From NCBI GenBank assembly GCA_015680905.1, contig CM027378.1, forward strand, positions 58,119,501 to 58,183,500: a stretch of DNA of 64,000 nt, read 5' to 3'. The position numbers were made by a program, and so were the translations under genes. This DNA comes from Coptis chinensis (lineage: Eukaryota > Streptophyta > Magnoliopsida > Ranunculales > Ranunculaceae). The notes beneath the pieces are model-generated. The model worked only from the letters and a program-made list of their open reading frames with translations, had not been told where the DNA came from and ran no database searches. The stretch's first letter is position 1; each line of letters begins with the position of its first letter. This document shows positions 43,948 through 57,077 of this stretch, piece by piece.

Positions 43948-44839
43948 TAGTTCATTTACATTACACGTACTTAGTTTAGAAAACACTATTTTCACTATTC
44001 ACAAACACACAGAGTAAAACACTGTTCGTACTTTTTTCGAATTTTTATGCTACTGTTCGAGAGCATACGAATTGATCAGCCAACTCCCTGCCCTCCCATG
44101 ACCTGACCCAAAAAATTTGAATCCCTAGTTTTCAATCACGAGCACGCGCGTGCCCTAAAATTCCCAACCTTGAGCGCGACCCACCTTCCACATACCAAGC
44201 GCAACCCGTGCCAAATTACCTTGTTGCTTAGCGCGCATGCGCCCTAGGTTAAATACAGTAACTCAATTTTTTAATATTATTTCCAAAATTATCTCAAGAG
44301 TACATTACAGTACTCATATGCTAAAAATTACAAAATTTCAAAAATTATTTTTCTTCATTCCAAACGGTGTCTAGAAAACGGAACGTGCATGCATGGACAA
44401 CCTCCCTCAAATTCCTAAATGACCTGGCTATTGGTTTGATAGAAAAATACAAAAAAAAAATTAATTATTTAATCGTAGTTAAATTAGTAAGCCCACCCAC
44501 TACCAAGCCCGTTTCACAAGCCTAACATTCAGCCCCAACATGAAGCCCATAGCAAAAACCCTTTTCCTAATTCTTAAAATTTTTAAAACTAATAAGGTTA
44601 ATATTTTTACAGGATTTCACAATCAACACCATGTACCCGGACCAATACTCGTATAATTGTTCAAGTAACGTAGACGTGCTTCAAGGCTACTGAAAACATT
44701 TTTTATACGCGTAGCAAGGACGCTCCAGGTAACACCTCTATACATCCTCGAATTAACTGTTAGAGGATTATATTTCTAGCAATAATCAGACTTATTTTTG
44801 CATGCTCGTTAGGATTTGCATATTAGACTTAAAACTTGC
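43948..44839 (+). other. El-2b 5' leader
   Basis: Noncoding, AT-rich, with a GC-rich cluster at about 44138-44252 (ACGCGCGTGCCC, GAGCGCGACCCACC, AGCGCGCATGCGCCC). Confidence 0.65.
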
Positions 44840-46375
44840 ATGAGATTAAAATCTGGTACACATAAACCTGCCATATTAGTTTATCGTAGACGCAAAAATT
44901 AACGTCTATCTAGAAATTCACCAATCACCACACACACACCACCTACACCCACACCACCTACACCTACCAATACTATATTTGTACCAATGGGTGAAGAAAT
45001 AGCAGAGATGCCTCTCTCTGATTTTTATAAGGCTTTAAATGATGGACCTGAGTCCTGCATAATTCTTGCAGATACTACGGGAGATTTTAGAATCCCCCCC
45101 AATATATTTAATCTGCTACCTGTTTTCCATGGCTTAGACCATGAAAAGCCTTATCAACACTTACGTAGAATACAACAAGTTATGACTACATTTCATCATC
45201 TTAATGTAAGACCTTAACAAATAAAGCTCAGGGAGTTTCCTTTCACCCAAGCTGACAAAGCGGCTGCTTGGCTAACAGCACAAAAGCCGAACTCTGTCAA
45301 CCCATGGGAAAAACTAGTATAATTATTTATGGAACAATTTTACCCGCCACAGAAAACTGATGAGATGCTATAAAATATTCATTTCTTTCACCAAAAACCT
45401 CACGAATCATTTTCTGAGGCTTGGAATCGTTTAATTGATCTTCTAGTATAATGTCCACATCATAATTTGGGTAAAAACACACTAGTTTGTTCCTTCTTCA
45501 AAGGCCTATCCCAACATCATAAATAGACTTTAGATATCATGAATGGAGGTAATTTCCTAGGTAAAGGAGCCACAGATACTTATAATTTTCTAGATAATTA
45601 ATCAAAGAAAAGTAACAACTGGGGAGATAACGATTACTCCCGCTCCATTACATCTTCTACAGCTAAGGCAGCCAGTATGTTTGAGATTAAACAAGATCCT
45701 GAACTTAAAATTTTAATTGAATCCCTCACTCGTAAGGTAGATGCTCTTTCTGTTCATAAAGAAGAAGAGAAACTAACTCCCGTCATGAATATAAACTCTT
45801 TTCGCTGTAATTTCTGTTATAGTCTTGAGCATTCCGATCATTATTGTCCTCTTGCTTATGAACAACCACAATCACAGCCAAAAAATGTATGTGCTTTTAA
45901 TTATATACCTAACGCACCTTGGAGACAAAATCCTAATTTTAGTTAGCGTAATAATCACAACAAGCAGCACCTCCAGGTTTTAATAATCAAAATGTTAGGC
46001 CCACCAACATTTATAATCGATATCAACCAAGGCAAGGACAAGGGCAAGGTAATTATAATAATAATAAAAAAAAGTTTAGTCCCGATTAATAACAACTATC
46101 AAAATCCACCCATTAATAATCAACGTGACATAGTTCCTGTTACACAACCCGTGGCAACTCAACATTCCCAAACTGATAGATTCGATGCATACATGAAAGC
46201 TCAACAATAAATATTACTAGCCATCCAACAATCCATCCAACAGTTAGCCCAAGAAAAACCACAACAAAAGGTGTGTTTCCTGGTCAACCTGTACCTAATA
46301 AAAAATCAACAAACACAGCCTTTGAATTAAATGGTAGTTCTCGTAATGAAAATATAATACAATGAGAATTAAAGG
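44840..46375 (+). pseudogene. El-2b gag
   Basis: Start MRLKSG at 44840, closed by a TAA after about 20 codons; the capsid frame reopens at 44987 (MPLSDFYKALNDGPES, NLLPVFHGLDHEKPYQH). Several stops follow (about 45216, 45320, 45372, 45450, 45525). At the codon where El-4 and El-5 have TAG, this copy has TGG (NNWGDNDYS, near 45620). Zinc knuckle CNFCYSLEHSDHYC at 45806-45847, then an Asn/Gln-rich tail. Confidence 0.8.
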
Positions 46376-47386
46376 CCGTAACTACTCTCCGTTCAGGAAA
46401 AGTGGTTGACAACAAAGTAATAATGCCTAAGGATTTCCCACAAACTAATAAAGATAAAGGAACCTTACTAGATATCGTAGTTTAAACTGAAGATCCTACC
46501 ACTGTAGAAGTACCAGTTAAACCTTAACCTAAGGGGAAACTGACAACAGTTAAAGAAATGGGCAATAATACTATTAACCCTTATGCTACATATAGGGAAA
46601 AACCCTCGTTTCCCCAGAGACTAGCTATACTAAAGAAGGATGATTATTTTGACAAGATTAGGGAACTTTTCAAAAATTTAACTATAAATCTACCTTTCCT
46701 CGATGCCATAAAATGTCTTCCATAACACGCTAAGTTTCTTAAAGATTTGTGCACTACAAAGAGGAAAACAAATATACCTAAAGAAACCTTCTTAACAGAA
46801 TAGTTTCCCTCTTTATCTTAACACAACATAATCGTTAAGTACAAAGACCCTGGTCGTCCCACTGTACAATACACCTTAGGCAAAACTTTCACCACAATTG
46901 CTCTTCTAGATCTAGGGGCGAGTGTTAACATTCCCCTATTTTACTTTATAAACAACTAGGAATACATTATCTAAAACCGACTATAATAACTTTGAAGTTA
47001 GCCGGTCGTTCGATTAAGTATCCTAAGGGTGTAGTTGAAAATATTCTTGTTAAAGTACAAGACTTCTATTATCTGGCCGATTTTGTCATTCTAGACACAG
47101 AAGTCACCTATGACTTTATTACTATCATCTTAGGGCGTCCTTTCTTGTAAACTGCCAATGCCCTCATTAGTTACCATGACGGTTCGATGTCCATTTCCTT
47201 TGGAAATCTTGATGTTGATGTAAATATTTTTAAAATGATGCAACAGACACCAGACACGACTATAGATGGCGAAAATAGCATGATAGAGAGCCTCACTCAA
47301 GATTGTTTTAAAAAAAACTTTTCCAGATAATCAGATGCACTAATTTCTTTCCTTTGGCAATACTTAGGATTCTTACATCCAAGAAG
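46376..47386 (+). pseudogene. El-2b protease remnant
   Basis: LLDLGASVN near 46903 and TIILGRPFL near 47125, surrounded by stops and a frameshift right after the active-site motif. The frame ends where solo LTR S2 is inserted at 47387. Confidence 0.75.
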
Positions 47387-48619
47387 TGGTAGGGTTATAT
47401 ACTAAAAGCATTACTTTTGTATTAACTCTAATTCTTCCTTTTCTGAATGAGAATCATATGGGCAAATGTTATGCATATTATATATGTTATTAGTTATATA
47501 CGTGCGTCTAAGAGTTTCTATTATAGAAGATATGGTGTTTGGTGATACATAGAAGATCATATCATCAGTGCCTTATAAAGTATAAGTAAACATTCACAAC
47601 GTAGATGGATTTGGAGAAACTATTGGTACGGTTGTAATATAATCTGCTATTAGTCTATCTTGACTACGGGATTATACTAGTACACTTTGTGTGTATTGAA
47701 TAGGACCAAGTGAGGTTGTTTCTCTTTATACTAACTATATAAGAAAACAAACACCTCTATTATTATGGATGTTTGTCCTCTTAATCCAGATATAATAACG
47801 GGCACTTACGTGCATTGTACATTTCTTTAAATCATCAATGAGTGAGATTCATTTGTGAATTAACAAACTAGATGGATTGGGTAATGACATTATATGTAAG
47901 GTGTGTTGTTGATTATAGAAGGAATCTGTGACCCGCAGGAAGTCGAGTTGATGATGTCCCCTTGAGGAGCTCATAAGGATTGTCATGTACACCCTGCATG
48001 TGGATTTAATCTGACATGACAATGAGGTTGAGTGGTACTACTCAAGGACATAAGAAGTTGATTAATGTAGTTATCAGTAACTTGACTTAATCAATGGGCA
48101 TTCGATATCTTAACACGGGGAGATCAACAAGCATAAAATATGGAGCCCATAAACGTAATGCACGTAATTTGGGATTAGGGTGGTGGTGCAATAATGGCCT
48201 TTAGTGGAATAAGCCATTTGTTGACAGACTTGGGCCATGTGTTTTGGGCGAACATGGGAAGCCCAAACCCGCCAGGAGACCTAGCCCTAATTTCTCTTCA
48301 TGGTCCTTGTTGTAGCCTATATAAAGAAACCCTTCTTTCCTAGCCAAACACTGAGTGATTGCTCAAGAACAATTAGTCCTAAAATTCAGCCAATAGAGAA
48401 AGAAGGGGCTGGTAGATCGTTGCCCACACAACGTCCATTCCAAGGATAGAAATACAACAGAAGATCAAGAGGTTGTTGATTCATAGAGCTTGGATTCTTA
48501 GAGATATCACAGTTGTTCAAAGGTATGATTCCAAATCAAAATCATGAACACCCTTATTCCGCTGCACATGGGTTTTCACAGTTTGTAAACCATTACATGC
48601 AACCATAACGGTTCCTACA
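47387..48619 (+). mobile_element. S2: solo LTR in pol of El-2b
   Basis: A 1233-bp LTR (TGGTAGGGTTATATAC to GGTTCCTACA) with AGAAG on both sides (47382-47386, 48620-48624). It is the second copy of the S1 family, in opposite orientation. TATA box CTATATAAAG at 48317-48326. No coding content. Confidence 0.85.
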
Positions 48620-51600
48620 AGAAGTACATGCCCTCTTAGAATCTACTCCTATCCACGATCTAGCTCCTGAGTTTGAAGAACTCATTCCTTAACAAATCTG
48701 CATTTTAGAGGAGGAAAACCCTCCTGATTCCCTGATTCCCACTCCTCCCACCCCTAATCTTAAACCTCTTCCCGCTGAGTTAAAGTACATTCATCTAGAT
48801 CTGGATGGCACTCATCCAATTATTATATCATCTTAGTTATATGCTACTGAAGAGGTAAATTTGATTTGGGTTATTTGAGAACATCGTTCTGCGATTGGTT
48901 GGTCTTTAGACGATATTAAAGGTATTGACCCTAGCATATACAAACATAGCATACATTTGGAGGATAATGCAAAACCCTCCTGTGAGCCACAACATCATTT
49001 GAACCCTGCCATGAAGAAGGTAGTTCGAGCGGATGTTTTGAGATTACTCGATGCTGGCATCATATACCTCATTTCAGATAGTGAATGGGTGAGCCCAGTT
49101 CATGTAGTCCCTAAGAAATCAGGTGTTACAGTTATTTGTAATGCCGATGGAGAGTTAGTTTCCACCCGAATCCCTATAACATGGCAGATTTGTATTGATC
49201 ATAGGAAGCTTAACGCTATGACACATAAGGATCACTTTTCTATACCCTTTGTCGACCAACTGCTTGAACATCTAGCCCGCCATGCTTACTATTGTTTTTT
49301 AGACGGCTACTCTAGCTATTTCCAGATTATTATTGACCTTAATGACCAAGAGAAGACTACATTCACATGTCCCTTTGGTATGTATGCATATAAAAGAATG
49401 CCCTTTCGCCAGTGTAATGCGCCTGGTACTTTCTAGCGTTGTACCCTGCATATTTTTAGTGACATAGTGGAGAAAATCATGAAAGTATTTATGGATGATT
49501 TTTCCATTCATGGTCATTCCTTTGAAGATTGTCTTTCAATTCTTTCTAAAGTTTTGAAACGGTGTCAGGAAAAGAACTTAGTCTTAAACTGGGAAAAATG
49601 TCATTTTATGGTCACTAAAGGCATAGTTTTCTAAGATATTGTTTCTAAAAATGGAATAGAAGTAGATAAAGCTAAAATATATAAAATAGCGCCGCTGCAT
49701 ATACCATGGACTGTCTGTGATATTAGGGCCTTTCTAAGATACGCAGGCTTCTACAAACGTTTCATAACAGATTTTTCAAAAATTGCTAATCCTTTAACAC
49801 AATTGCTTTTAAAAGATGCCATTTTTTATTTTAATCATGACTGTAAACAGGCTTTTGAAACTTTGAAAGCCGTTTTAACCTCTGGGCCTATTATACAACC
49901 ACCAGACTGGTCTACACCTTTTGAACTTATGTGTGATGCTAATGATTATGATGTTGGTGATGTTCTAGGACAGAAGTTAGATAATAAGTATACTGTAATT
50001 TGTTATGCTAGTAAAACCTTAAATGATGCTCAATGTAATTACACTACTATTGAAAAGGAATTTCTAGCCGTTGTCTACGCCTTAGATAAGTTCCGTCCCT
50101 ACTTAGTTGGTTCCACGACCATCGTCTATATGGACCATGCCGCGTTTAGGTACCTTCTTGCGAAGAAGGATGCTAAGCAGAGATTGATCCATTAGATTCT
50201 TCTCCTAACTGAATTTACCTTATAAATTAAGGATAAAAAAGGAGCTAAAAATGTAGTTGCAGATCACTTATCTAGGTTAGCTAATGAGGATGATAGTGAT
50301 TCCGAATCGATATCTAACTCTTTTCCAGATGAGCTTCTTTATTCAATTTTTTCTGCACCTTGGTATGCAGACATTGTTAACTTTTTAGTGTCTGAGATCA
50401 TTCTTGAGATATGGACTAGGAATGAACACATAAGATTTTTGCCAAAGTTAAGTTTTACTACTGGGATGAACACTACCTTTTTAAATATTGTGCGAATCAG
50501 ATAATTCGTCATTGCATTCCCCAGTGGGAGCACAATGAAGTCTTATCCTTCTGCCATATATGAAAAATCATGCGAGGGTCATTTTAGTGGAAAGATAACT
50601 GTCGCCAAAGTTCTTTAATGCGGTTTTTATTGGCCTACCCTATTTCAAGATGCCCATGCACACTGCAAAGCGTGTATTAGATGTCAACAACTTAGGCGTA
50701 TTACTCAACGTAATATGATGCTTGTAAATCCCATTCTTATAGTGGAGATTTTTTATATCTGGGACATAGATTTTATGGGCCTGTTACCTATTTCGCATGG
50801 TTTCATTTATATTATTGTAGCTGTAGAGTACGTTTCTGAATGGATTTAAGTCATGGCTTGTTGTAATAATGACCACTGAACTGTAGTATTATTTATGAAG
50901 GAGTATATCTTTTCACGTTTCAGTTTACCTAAGGCCATCATTAGTGATCGAGGAAAATATTTTTGTAATAAAGTTGAAGAAGCTTTAGTCAAGAAATATG
51001 GAGTTACCCATAAGGTGGCGACTCCATACCATCCTCAAACTAGTGGTCAAGTAGAGGTGTCCAATAGAGAAATAAAAAATATTTTAGAAACGATAGTTAA
51101 TCTTGATAGGAAAGACTGGTTCAGACGCCTAACATATGCTTTATGGGCATATAGAACGGCTTTTAAAACACCTATTGGTATGTCCCCTTACCGCTTAGTT
51201 TTTTGTAAACATTGTCACTTGCCTGTTAAGTTGGAATACCGTGCCCTGTGGGCTATTAAAAGTCTTAATTTCAACATTAACGCCGCTGGTGTCAAGCACA
51301 AATTACAATTAAATGAGCTTGAAGAAATACGTAGCGATTCTTACGATTTAGCGAAAGATTATAAGGCTAACATTAAACGTATTAATGATAAACATATTTT
51401 GTGTAAAGAGTTTGATCTTGGCCAAAATGTTTTAGTATATAACTCAAGTTTGCACATTTTTCCTGAAAAATTAAAAACACGTTGGTCAGAACCTTTTCTA
51501 GTTACTGATGTTACTCTTCAAGGAGTCATTACTTTGGTAAATCCCAAAGGCAATAGTACCTTTCAAGTAAATGGACAACACTTAAAATATTTCGACGAAT

Positions 51601-51656
51601 TACGTTCACCCGCTATAGAAGAAACTCTTCTACAAGATCCTGTTTATGAGGACTGA
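48620..51656 (+). pseudogene. El-2b pol: reverse transcriptase, RNase H, integrase
   Basis: Reverse transcriptase: LNPAMKKVVRADVLRLLDAG, WQICIDHRKLNAMT, FYCFLDGYS-like YYCFLDGYSSYFQ, FMDD at 49488-49499. Stops near 49434 and 49633. RNase H (49803-50195): FELMCDANDY, TTIEKEFLAVVYALDKFRP, VYMDHAAFRYL. After stops near 50193 and 50222 comes the DHLSRLANEDDSDS linker and a decayed zinc part. The integrase core is open from 50895 to 51656 ([32 protein letters not shown], ending LLQDPVYED). All catalytic motifs are recognisable but the frame is broken many times. Confidence 0.88.
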
Positions 51657-51975
51657 CCTCTATGCTTGGTGTACTTCCTATCCATATTCCATATTTTGGG
51701 AGTGCTCCATTAAGGTAACCAGACCCTCCTTTTGGAGTGTGTGGTTGTAAGTGTCGGGTCCTTAGTCCACTTTCATGTAATTCACGCATTACTTTTTATC
51801 GTTTCTTTTGAGTAGTGTTTCTCTATGAAGTGATTTACATTTTTATTTGCATTATTTGTTTTCTATTTTACAAAAATCAATTTCATAAAAATTAGAAAAT
51901 ATAAACCCATAAATATTAGATAGATTAGAAAGTCTAGGGTATCTGACTTTAAAAGACCTTCTTTTTCACCACAAC

Positions 51976-52018
51976 AAAATTTTAGAATAGGATTTTTTTC
52001 ATCCTATTCTAAAATTTT
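51976..52018 (+). other. Perfect 18-bp inverted repeat next to purine tract
   Basis: Left arm AAAATTTTAGAATAGGAT (51976-51993), 7-base loop, right arm exactly complementary (52001-52018), directly followed by GTTTGGGGGTGGG-type tract. El-2a keeps only the right arm (about 3453-3467); El-4 has a weak version. Confidence 0.8.
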
Positions 52019-52032
52019 GTTTGGGGGTGGGT
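52019..52032 (+). other. Purine tract after pol (El-2b)
   Basis: GTTTGGGGGTGGGT, matching the positions in El-2a and El-4. Confidence 0.6.
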
Positions 52033-52625
52033 AATCACCCCACCTTGTTTTCTCAACTTCCTATCTTTGTTTATGCTGCTTTAAGTCATGATTCGTGTGA
52101 CACAATCAAGTCTTCTAGATTTTCCATCACCCTCATAACTTATGTCATTTACACTTTTTGAGGCATTCTTCCACCATTTTATATATAACCCACGATTAGA
52201 TTTGAGTTTTTTCCTAGATCATTAGATAGCATTCTTCATGCTGATCATTTTTATAGCTCATTCACAAATATTGGACCGCTAATGAATCGGGACTCTTAGT
52301 TTTAAGTTTACGAGGCAGCATGACAAGATGGGTATTTTAGAAAAGATTTGGGATTGGGCCAAAATTCATTTTTCCACCCAACCTACAATATTTACACCCC
52401 ACCAACCATCCCATTTAAACTCGCACACCGGCCCATTCACTTCATCTTCTCAATCAAAAATCAACCTAACCTAAATCGATCCCAGCGCGCACTGTGCCTA
52501 CCAGAAACTAAATCTAAGCACGTCCCTTGCCCTTAACTACACAGACCTTCTCCAAATTTTTACAGCGCCTTCCCCTAATCATACCCTATTTAATCCCTTT
52601 CTCGTATTCAAAATCCAACCATACA

Positions 52626-53749
52626 ATGGCCCAACCAGTAAAAATCATACCAGAATTCGTATTTTACGCGGAGATATTCTAGACATTCTACGGTATGGAG
52701 ATGCGTGATAGAGGGTGAGATAGAATGTGGTACTCTACTGAGGAGTACTACCATGAGGATTTGTTGTTGAAGTTTTATCGAAATAAGACGATACTTCCTT
52801 CAAGGAGGATGTTTGTGGATTTTGACGGAGTTCACTTGGATGTGACTCGGGATTTGCTCGCTACCATCACTGGGATACCAGCAAAACAGGTCACCCTGAC
52901 CTTACAGCGATCCCAGTTTGATGGAGTGCATCAGTTGATGTCGGAGATGCTGCTTGAGGGTCGATATAATGATCGTTCTCACTATGACTGCCAGTAGTCA
53001 CTGAGGATTAACCAGCTGGCTGTGACGCAGTGGCTAGGAAAGAACCTCTGTAACACTTCGAAGTCAAGTGACATCAGCTTGTCGTTCCTGCACGTTCTTT
53101 AGGTTCTACAGAATAGGAGGTATGGTTTTTGCCTCATTGATTTTATACTTGAAGAACTTATGGCTGTAGGCCTGAGCACTGCACCCCTTCCTGTTTTAGT
53201 TACTAAGATTATGTTATCTTAGGGTTGTGTGCCTGAGTCACCTAGGACTCATATTAAGCTTCACTCAAATATAAAGGTGCATAGTGACTGTGTCCAAAAG
53301 AATTGGACACTGCCTAGAGAGAGAGCTAATGGTATGGATAAAGATGAGGATGAAGATGAATATCCTGCTTGATTTGCTGAGAATGCTATGGATCGTGCTA
53401 CTTCTGATTTTGCACATTTTTCACTACTCTTATCCATAGCGGGATGCGTACTATTTATGGTCATCAACAAAACCTAACTACGCTCTGTGAATCGATACAG
53501 AGGCATCAGGGTTCCTTTCAATGTGATCACCGCAGCCTAGAGCATAACATTCAAACCATTGCCGACAATCACGCTGACATGTTTAATTCTATAAAGAATA
53601 TGGAAGAGGTGCAGGCAGCTTTTCAGGCCAAAGTCTTAAGGCCTTTGCCCCAACCAGGAGGTTCGCCTTCTTCTACTAATTCTAGACGTGAGCGTAGTCG
53701 TCGTCGTTGTCCATCTGACGGTTTAGGGCCTTCTTCTTCCCAGGGATAG
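52626..53749 (+). pseudogene. ORF-A of El-2b
   Basis: ATG at 52626 as in El-2a (MAQPVKIIPEF). Stops at about 52680, 52719 and 52995, further breaks to 53390, and the TAG at 53220-53222 shared with El-2a (4666-4668). The last part (53444-53749) is open: a helical region, then SRRERSRRRCPSDG and SSSQG at the end. This C-terminus shows where the El-2a frame should end. Function unknown. Confidence 0.7.
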
Positions 53750-54744
53750 CTTATTTATATTTGATTTGTTGTGATGAATTTGATTAGAATTATTTCTGTT
53801 TTGTAATAACTATTTAATTTCCGTATTGATTAGAATTAGAATTATTTTAATTTCAATACTTTAGTTTAATTAATCGTTAATTTCATTTTTAGTTAAGTAG
53901 TTAGTATTTATTTGTTTATGTGATTATTTATTTATGCACGTATTGATAAATTTAATGCATGATTAATCACATATTCTTTATCATATAGTTTTTAAGTTGA
54001 TATTCAGCCTGTGTAGGTAATTTAATTGCTCAATGTCATGAACCCCCCCCCCCCCCTCTCAAATTGTTTAGGGGTGGTATATTTTAATATATGTAAACGT
54101 ATGAAATTGCATGCCTTAAATCACATTTATATAAGTTTTAGGCCAAAATATAAGAACCCTTGGGCCACGTTTAATTTAATTAGGATCCACAATGTAATTA
54201 GGTACCTGGTATTTCGAGGAATGTCAAAGTTTCACGGAATTTTAGAAGCTAATCTAATAGAGAAACCCATTATATGCAACCCATGGGCTTTGTTTTATTC
54301 AATTGGAATCCATAATGTAATTAGGAACCTTAAATTTCATGGAATTTCATAAGCTAATCATATATAGAAATTTCAAAAACTAAAATAGAATTCATGTGTA
54401 TGGAACTATTCTAAAAATGTTTTTTTTTCACATCTTTTATTTTAGCAATAATCCGGCCTTAGATTTAACAACCAAACACTATAAAAACAATCTCTAAGCA
54501 TATAGTTTCATAACTGAAAACCCTAAACATATCGCTGCATCTCAGAGCTCACACGCGCCTCACACAAGCACAAACTTAGCGAGCACCGCGCTCGTATTAA
54601 CCTGTATCAGCATTCTTTGTTGCGCACTGCGCCCACCAAAGGTATATCTTAAGCGCGCGCACGCCCTCACCGCCACAAGGCAGGCTTGGATTTCCAGGTT
54701 CCACTTTTCTAACTTCCAGTACTTTAATTCATTACTCGGCTGTT
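53750..54744 (+). other. El-2b spacer between ORF-A and ORF-B
   Basis: Purine tract 54066-54078 (GTTTAGGGGTGGT) after a long C run (54043-54056), TATA box 54480-54487, GC-rich leader about 54555-54670. Mirrors 5195-6189. Confidence 0.7.
54480..54487 (+). promoter_or_regulatory. Putative internal TATA box upstream of ORF-B (El-2b)
   Basis: TATAAAAA, 265 bp ahead of the ORF-B ATG, same place as in El-2a. Confidence 0.45.
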
Positions 54745-55238
54745 ATGTCTTTTGAATTGACTAAGTACTTAATTACTTTTTCATTAGGAATTCCAACCGC
54801 TGCCCAAGACACCCAGATTGATTATATAGCTGATAATGACAACAATTATGATTGGGTAAATTTCCACGAGACCTATGGTGCTGGTATATTTTAAATAGAA
54901 CAACAAGGCCAACATAACGTATTCTTATGCCAGTCACAATCACACGTATAATGACATTCTTTTTCCAAGAATTCTGTACACGTTTCATTGATTGGGTCAA
55001 GGTTGATACAATGCGCACAACCAATGATATAGTCCGTTCTTTTCATGCTATGGTTAGGCCTAGCTGGCGCCTACAACATCAACTAGTAGCCTCATACACC
55101 CCGTCCGACCATATTGCACTAAATAGGTTGGCTAGGGTAGATGAAAACAGGATGAAGGCATGGAAAGTAGTCATAGATATGCAAAACTTAAAGGAGCCTC
55201 ATTTCAAAAGTGAGGAGCAAACGGAGGAAAATGCATGA
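54745..55238 (+). pseudogene. ORF-B of El-2b, internally deleted
   Basis: ATG 54745 (MSFELTKYLITFSLGIP). TAA at 54892-54894, identical to the El-2a stop at 18558-18560. About 200 bp present in El-2a (18580-18785) are missing at about 54921, which also shifts the frame. The rest (54927-55238) is open: FCTRFIDWVKVDTMR, LARVDENRMKAWKVV, acidic end EEQTEENA. It shows the uninterrupted target sites of El-3 and S1. Confidence 0.72.
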
Positions 55239-57063
55239 TTAGAAACAACTATATATGGTAATATTTATAATTTTCTGTAAGTGTCCGCTTATGTCTTAAG
55301 CGACTTTTTATTTACTTTTATATCCATAATGGATGGTACTCATATAGGAGATGGGTCTGGATTTTATTATTTATATTTGTATAATTTAACTTTCTTTTAT
55401 AGGTGCTCCCATTTACAAGCACGTTTCTATGGTACTCTCTATTCGTTATTTTCATTCCATACTTTTGGGACAAAGAATGATTTTGTTTGGGGGTGGTATA
55501 GAAACACGCTGTAAATATTTAAGCACATATTAGGTTGCATATTATGTACTATTTGTCATTTAAAAAAGTAGAAAAAGCATAAAAATAATTTATACTTTGT
55601 ACTTAGGATAATGGTATTATTTTCTTTTCTATGATGATATTAGTCTAGAAATCTAAAGTATTAATAAAATTAAGCGTAGTTCTTATAAACTTAGGTTAAT
55701 ACGTAGATTATAGTCATTGTATCTTTTTATTAACATCTTACATGAGCATGTATGAGTGTACTTGGCAGTATTTTTCTGAGACCTAGGTTAGACTACTTAA
55801 TTTTACATATCCTGTGAGATTCTAGCCTAAAAGCCTCATATGAGTGAGTATCTGAGTGATGACACAAAATAGATATATAATCTAAGTAGAGAAATCACAC
55901 ATCTACTTGCTTGATCGTCATATCATATCCTAGGCGAGAATTTAGGCCCTCTTTGGATCGATATAGCTAAAAATTCATACCTATAAGTAATTATCCACTA
56001 AGCTAGTCGCCCCTCTGAGCCTTTAAATTAGCCTTTTCGCAACCACAAATCCTTTACATATCCTTGAAACCAATAAATAAATAAAGTCTACCCATCTTTG
56101 AATGAGTCTGAGAATAGGATGAGTAAAGAGAATAAAGGGAAAGACCTATGGAAACCCAAAATTAGTTAGTTGCTTCATAAAATAAAAAGAAAAAAAGTTT
56201 TCATCCAAAGAAAAGAAAATAAAACAAAACAAAAATAAAAATAAAAATAGAAAGAAAACGAAAATTCCAAAAATAGAATCAAAAGAATCAAAAAGCCAAA
56301 ATAAAAAGGCTAAGGATGATAACTAAGTAAGTGTAAGAAGCAAAGTAAGAACAAGGTTTTCTCTAGTTACATGTAATCGAAGACCCTATTATCTCATACT
56401 TGTTTATTTGAATATCCATTCCGTTTCTTCTTAAACCATCACCTCAGTCCCGTATCACCTAATAAAGACCTCTAGCTCAATTATGATTATTTTGGTGTGA
56501 TAGTAAGTGGTAGATGTGATTGATCGACCGCGGCTCCTTTGGACGTCATTGAGATTGTGAGGAAAAGTGTGCCCAATGCACACTGGAGTGAGCTAACTTG
56601 AGTGGAAAAATCAGTGTATTTTTGTCTTGACAAATTGTGATGACCTACTTAAGGACGCTATTCCAAAAGTTTTAGAAACGGACCTGCCATTCCATTTCAT
56701 AACATAGTTCATAGCATGCATGTATATTTTTAGATGATTTGATTATTATGCGTGTATTAGCTTAGGTTTCGAAAGCATTGTTCTTATTATATTGTTATAG
56801 AGATGTATAGATATCTGAGATTAATTTGGAAATTTTATTTTTTATCTCTTAGTCGTTCTTGTATAAATGAAGTTTGAGAGTACCTTCTCTGGAAAACTCT
56901 CACGAGATTATAACTCGTCCACTAGGGAGTTTTTAGTGGTTTAAAGCATTATTGCATATGGTCAATTCAATCACACTCCGCAAAACGAGATTAGTTAGGA
57001 CCACATTTTTTGCCACTTATCTGTTTTTATTTCTCAACTTTGTTTGAGGACAAGCAAAATGTT
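55239..57063 (+). other. El-2b 3' noncoding region
   Basis: Purine tract 55485-55498 (GTTTGGGGGTGGTA), then about 1.5 kb of conserved noncoding sequence as in El-2a, including the intact LINE L2 target near 55961 and an A-rich stretch (56180-56300). The 77-residue frame at 55281-55514 runs through the purine tract and is not supported as a gene. Confidence 0.72.
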
Positions 57064-57077
57064 GTTTGGGAGTGGTG
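57064..57077 (+). other. 3' polypurine tract of El-2b
   Basis: GTTTGGGAGTGGTG-like tract ending at the LTR start TGATAAGCACCC (57078). Confidence 0.65.

Larger units (their letters stand above)
51657..52625 (+). other. El-2b spacer between pol and ORF-A
   Basis: Same layout as 3205-4071: hairpin (51976-52018), purine tract (52019-52032) and GC-rich leader (about 52423-52500, weaker than in El-2a because several CG have become TG or CA). No gene. Confidence 0.7.

Noticed and set aside
54043..54056. Long C run as a biological signal
   Set aside because: El-2a has seven C at the same site; simple slippage or a sequencing artefact is enough.
55281..55514. 77-residue frame after ORF-B in El-2b and a similar one at 20414
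   Set aside because: Although both copies have it, it runs into the purine tract and has no equivalent in El-4; similarity is explained by the shared repeat.
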